DNA of 64,000 bases from Saprospiraceae bacterium (lineage in GTDB: Bacteria; Bacteroidota; Bacteroidia; Chitinophagales; Saprospiraceae), in NCBI GenBank assembly GCA_016714985.1, contig JADKBS010000011.1, positions 134,754 through 198,753 of the forward strand. Direction: 5' to 3'. Below the pieces are notes generated by a model. It saw nothing but the letters and a program-made list of their open reading frames with translations, was not told the origin of the DNA and did not search any database. Every line of letters begins with the position of its first letter. The first letter of the stretch is position 1. A program made the position numbers and the translations under genes. Positions 61,804 to 64,000 of this stretch are shown in pieces.

Positions 61804-62266
61804 TTAATCAGCCGATATTTGTTTAACACCAGAAACATGAGAAGAAATGGCCTTCCACAGGTCATTTTCCTTGACTAATATATTGCTGGATTGATAAACC
61901 GAATAAGCATCGTTGTTGAAAATGTGCCCTGTACCAGCCACGACTGCCGTTCCATTTCCAAAGATTTCAAGCCTTTTTATTTCATAATAAAATGAATCAT
62001 GTTTGACTACATTGCTTTTAATCCAGTTTAATTCAAATTGCTTGTCAGTATAATGTGCCTTCAGCATAAAATCATCTGAAATTTTTCATGTAGAATACTA
62101 TGAGCAACATTGTCATTCGTGCTGTAGGCTTTAGGCCAAAGCACTTGTTTTCTAAATGTTGAAGTGTGTGTTTTTCTTTTTGCACATCCATTTCCGCTAT
62201 TCTTTCTTTCCTTTCTCCGAACAGGACAAAGAATGGCTGCGAAAAGAGGTAATCTTGCTTTTTCAT
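61804..62266 (-). pseudogene. NTF2/DUF4440-like protein, two or more frameshifts
   Basis: Joined product reads ...EKHTLQHLENKWFEAYSTND (helices of the NTF2 fold), then DDFMLKAHYTDKQFELNWIK, GNGTAVVAGTGHIFNNDAYS, YQSSNILVKENDLWKAISSH. SnoaL/DUF4440-type fold of a small ligand-binding or enzyme protein. Frames change near 62140 and 62083. Start at the Met at 62266 or an internal Met (MDVQKEKHTLQ). Confidence 0.7.
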
Positions 62267-62286
62267 GAAATGTAATTAAGAATTAA

Positions 62287-63289
62287 TTATCCTTTAGGCT
62301 TCATCAACTGCTTGACCGTTCGAGGCTTCAAACCTACCCTACCCCTTAATATTTCAGCATAAACAAATGGCGTATAAAGCGGATAGTCCGTTCCAAAAAC
62401 GATGTGCTGGGCACCAATTTTTGTTATATAGCCTTTTAATTCCGCAAATTCCGCATCGTTGAGTTTAGTCACGCCTTCACTGTCCTTGTCAAGTGCAACT
62501 GCTGAAATATCGAGGTAAATTTATGCTTCTGGATATTTTCCCCTTGTTGCCTAAGGCATAAAACCATCCAAAAAATCTGGTCTTTTGGCCTAAATCCCCC
62601 CTGATGTAAGGCCGGGAATGGTCAGAACCATCGGCTTTGCATGTAAGTATGAGTCCACCAAGATGTTCAAAATCCCTCGCCTCGAATTTTGGATGCCAGT
62701 TATCGAAAATGCATAAAACAGGAATTCATTTCCGCCGCTGCCATAAAACTGACTTTACCCGCTCACATGCGCAGGTACAGTAAGGTAAATTTGGGAAGCA
62801 CTTGTTGTGCATTTTCAGGTGCGATATTATTATTAACAGTATCGCACTTTTTCTTTCCTTCAATTGCATCAAACCTCAATGGGTCAAAACGAAATAAATG
62901 GGCGAACTTTGCGGGGTATATGGGCAGCTATTGACAAAACATAATCATTTTCCTTTGCCACTTTTCGGGCCCATCCGAGCCTTGGTAGAACTCCCCGCTG
63001 GTATATACATGCGCCTTGTGCAATTAAATCAATCGTACTCGTACCTACGTTTTTTATAATCGAGTCAATATCAGCATAATAATGGTCGGGTCTGAAATGG
63101 GATGCTTATTGCTTTCCAATCAGCAATTAACGTGGGGCTCATGATATGTACATGGCAATCATGAACAGGTTTGAGCTTGTCCTGCTTCCCAAGGAAGGAA
63201 GTAGTGCTACAGCCGAGCATTGACAAGATATAGCCAGCTAAAAGCAGAAACAACCATACTTTTCCAATTCCGTATTCCCGTTTTTTCAT
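62287..63289 (-). pseudogene. Amidohydrolase-like lipoprotein gene, heavily disrupted
   Basis: N-terminal lipoprotein signal (LLAGYILSMLGC) from 63289 and PVHDCHVHIMSP with the HxH metal motif of amidohydrolases; C-terminal TKLNDAEFAELKGYITKIGA, QHIVFGTDYPLYTPFVYAEI with the Asp (GTDYPL) of the family. In the middle the frame changes many times (I count at least five breaks, some with premature stops). Metal-dependent TIM-barrel hydrolase of the amidohydrolase superfamily; substrate unknown. Confidence 0.7.
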
Positions 63290-63494
63290 ACCCTTGCTTT
63301 TTTTGCAAGACAAACTTAATGAAAATAAGTACATCCAAAGATTCGATCACCCAAAAAAAACCTGCTATTATCGCCAAACAACGGTTTCTATGGAAAAAAG
63401 CCAAATCGTCGAAGGAAACGGTCGTTGGTGCGCTATTCGGTGCAATTGAGCGCACATAGGAGCGAAACCATGATTTCTTTCCGAAATTTGCGCC

Positions 63495-64000
63495 ATGAAC
63501 CACCGCCGAATCCTGCTTCACCTTGCTTTTTGGCTGACTTATGGCCTTGACGACGGCTATTTGATCGCCCCTATTTCAGAGTAGTTCCTACGAGCATTTG
63601 AGTTATGGGGAAAAATGATGCTTGCCTATTTGGCGGAAATGGTGGTGTTGCTCTGCAAGATTCCCATCACCTATTTTGTCTTGTATTTGCTTCAATATTT
63701 TAGGAAAAGAACCTCCCCATTGTTGGTCGTGTCAATTATTGGGGTGGCACGTTGGTACTTTGCTCATAAGAGTGGTTTGGTTCAACATGATTTATCCATA
63801 TATACAAGTATCAGTCTGTGCAATAACCTCGCCCGCAACTTGCTCCGCTGGCACGGAACTCGCTCGACATCCTTCCCTGCTAAGTGTGGCATCGGCCATC
63901 AAGTTCTTCCGACTCCCGGACTGGCCAGCGCCGAGCGGAAAACAATTGGTCGCCGAAAACTCCAATCGGAGACTGAACTTCCTGCAGGCGCAAACCAATC
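63495..64000 (+). pseudogene. LytS-type sensor histidine kinase, N-terminal part, disrupted, cut by window edge
   Basis: Starts MNHRRILLHLAFWLTYGLDD and has several helices (LAEMVVLLCKIPITYFVLYL). The last visible part resembles the His_kinase start (ASAIKFFRL...GKQLVAEN...LNFLQAQTN, the residues before the usual NPHFLFN). An early stop at about 63583 and several frame changes are present. Membrane sensor of two-component type; its partner would lie beyond the window. Confidence 0.65.

Overview
The window comes from a member of the Bacteroidota, most likely close to Saprospiraceae. The evidence is a TonB-dependent receptor with a carboxypeptidase-like N-terminal domain, a CHU_C (type B) and a Por-secretion-tail (type A) type IX secretion signal, many PorT-like barrels and SpII lipoproteins, a LytS-type kinase, weak Shine-Dalgarno signals, and promoters of the TTTG-N19-21-TAnnTTTG type (clear examples near 51.0, 34.0 and 57.5 kb). 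I see no tRNA or rRNA gene, CRISPR array, prophage or transposase.

Layout. 1-12.3 kb is accessory and regulatory, almost all on the minus strand: a TonB receptor (cut by the window edge), a PAS-LuxR regulator, a thioredoxin-reductase-like flavoprotein, an AraC regulator, an MDR dehydrogenase, a multicopper oxidase with an in-frame stop, an esterase lipoprotein, and a module of two paralogous 12-cysteine peptides, a GlxA-type regulator and an AraC regulator with a metal-binding-like N-terminus. 12.3-31 kb is mostly housekeeping: rnd, an RmlD-like reductase, plsC, an N-acyltransferase, a TrmH-family methyltransferase, guaA with a periplasmic-binding lipoprotein, a large divergent Clp ATPase, an S24 repressor and a UbiB-family kinase. 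30-49 kb holds surface and envelope genes (TlpA-like, CHU_C protein, WG-repeat protein, glycosyltransferase, ECF sigma factor with its partner), fbp, an RRM protein, an ABC exporter, vsr, an AlkD-like protein and a CDF transporter. 49-58.8 kb holds rpiB, aroE, a NarL-type regulator, yciO, radA, an amino-acid permease and a CotH-like lipoprotein. From 58.9 kb to the end every gene is broken by several small indels.

Three repeat systems overlie the genes. (1) At least fourteen loci carry short tandem arrays of a roughly 7-nt unit whose sequence differs from locus to locus, often as inverted arms; one array lies inside guaA and another inside the ABC exporter. (2) A MITE-like element with TAACT...AGTTA inverted ends occurs in six copies (72-127 bp), containing hairpins whose two arms change together between copies. 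(3) Two copies of a palindrome plus conserved tail occur near 50.8 and 53.8 kb, one being a perfect 50-bp palindrome.

The best candidate for an undescribed functional system is the cysteine-peptide module at 9.8-12.25 kb. Two promoters there share an identical operator layout (three GGACA-like half sites at 0, +11 and +21, then 22 nt to the -7 box). Together with the HMA-like AraC protein and the nearby multicopper oxidase this suggests a small metal or thiol stress regulon. That function is inference; the shared architecture is read directly from the sequence.
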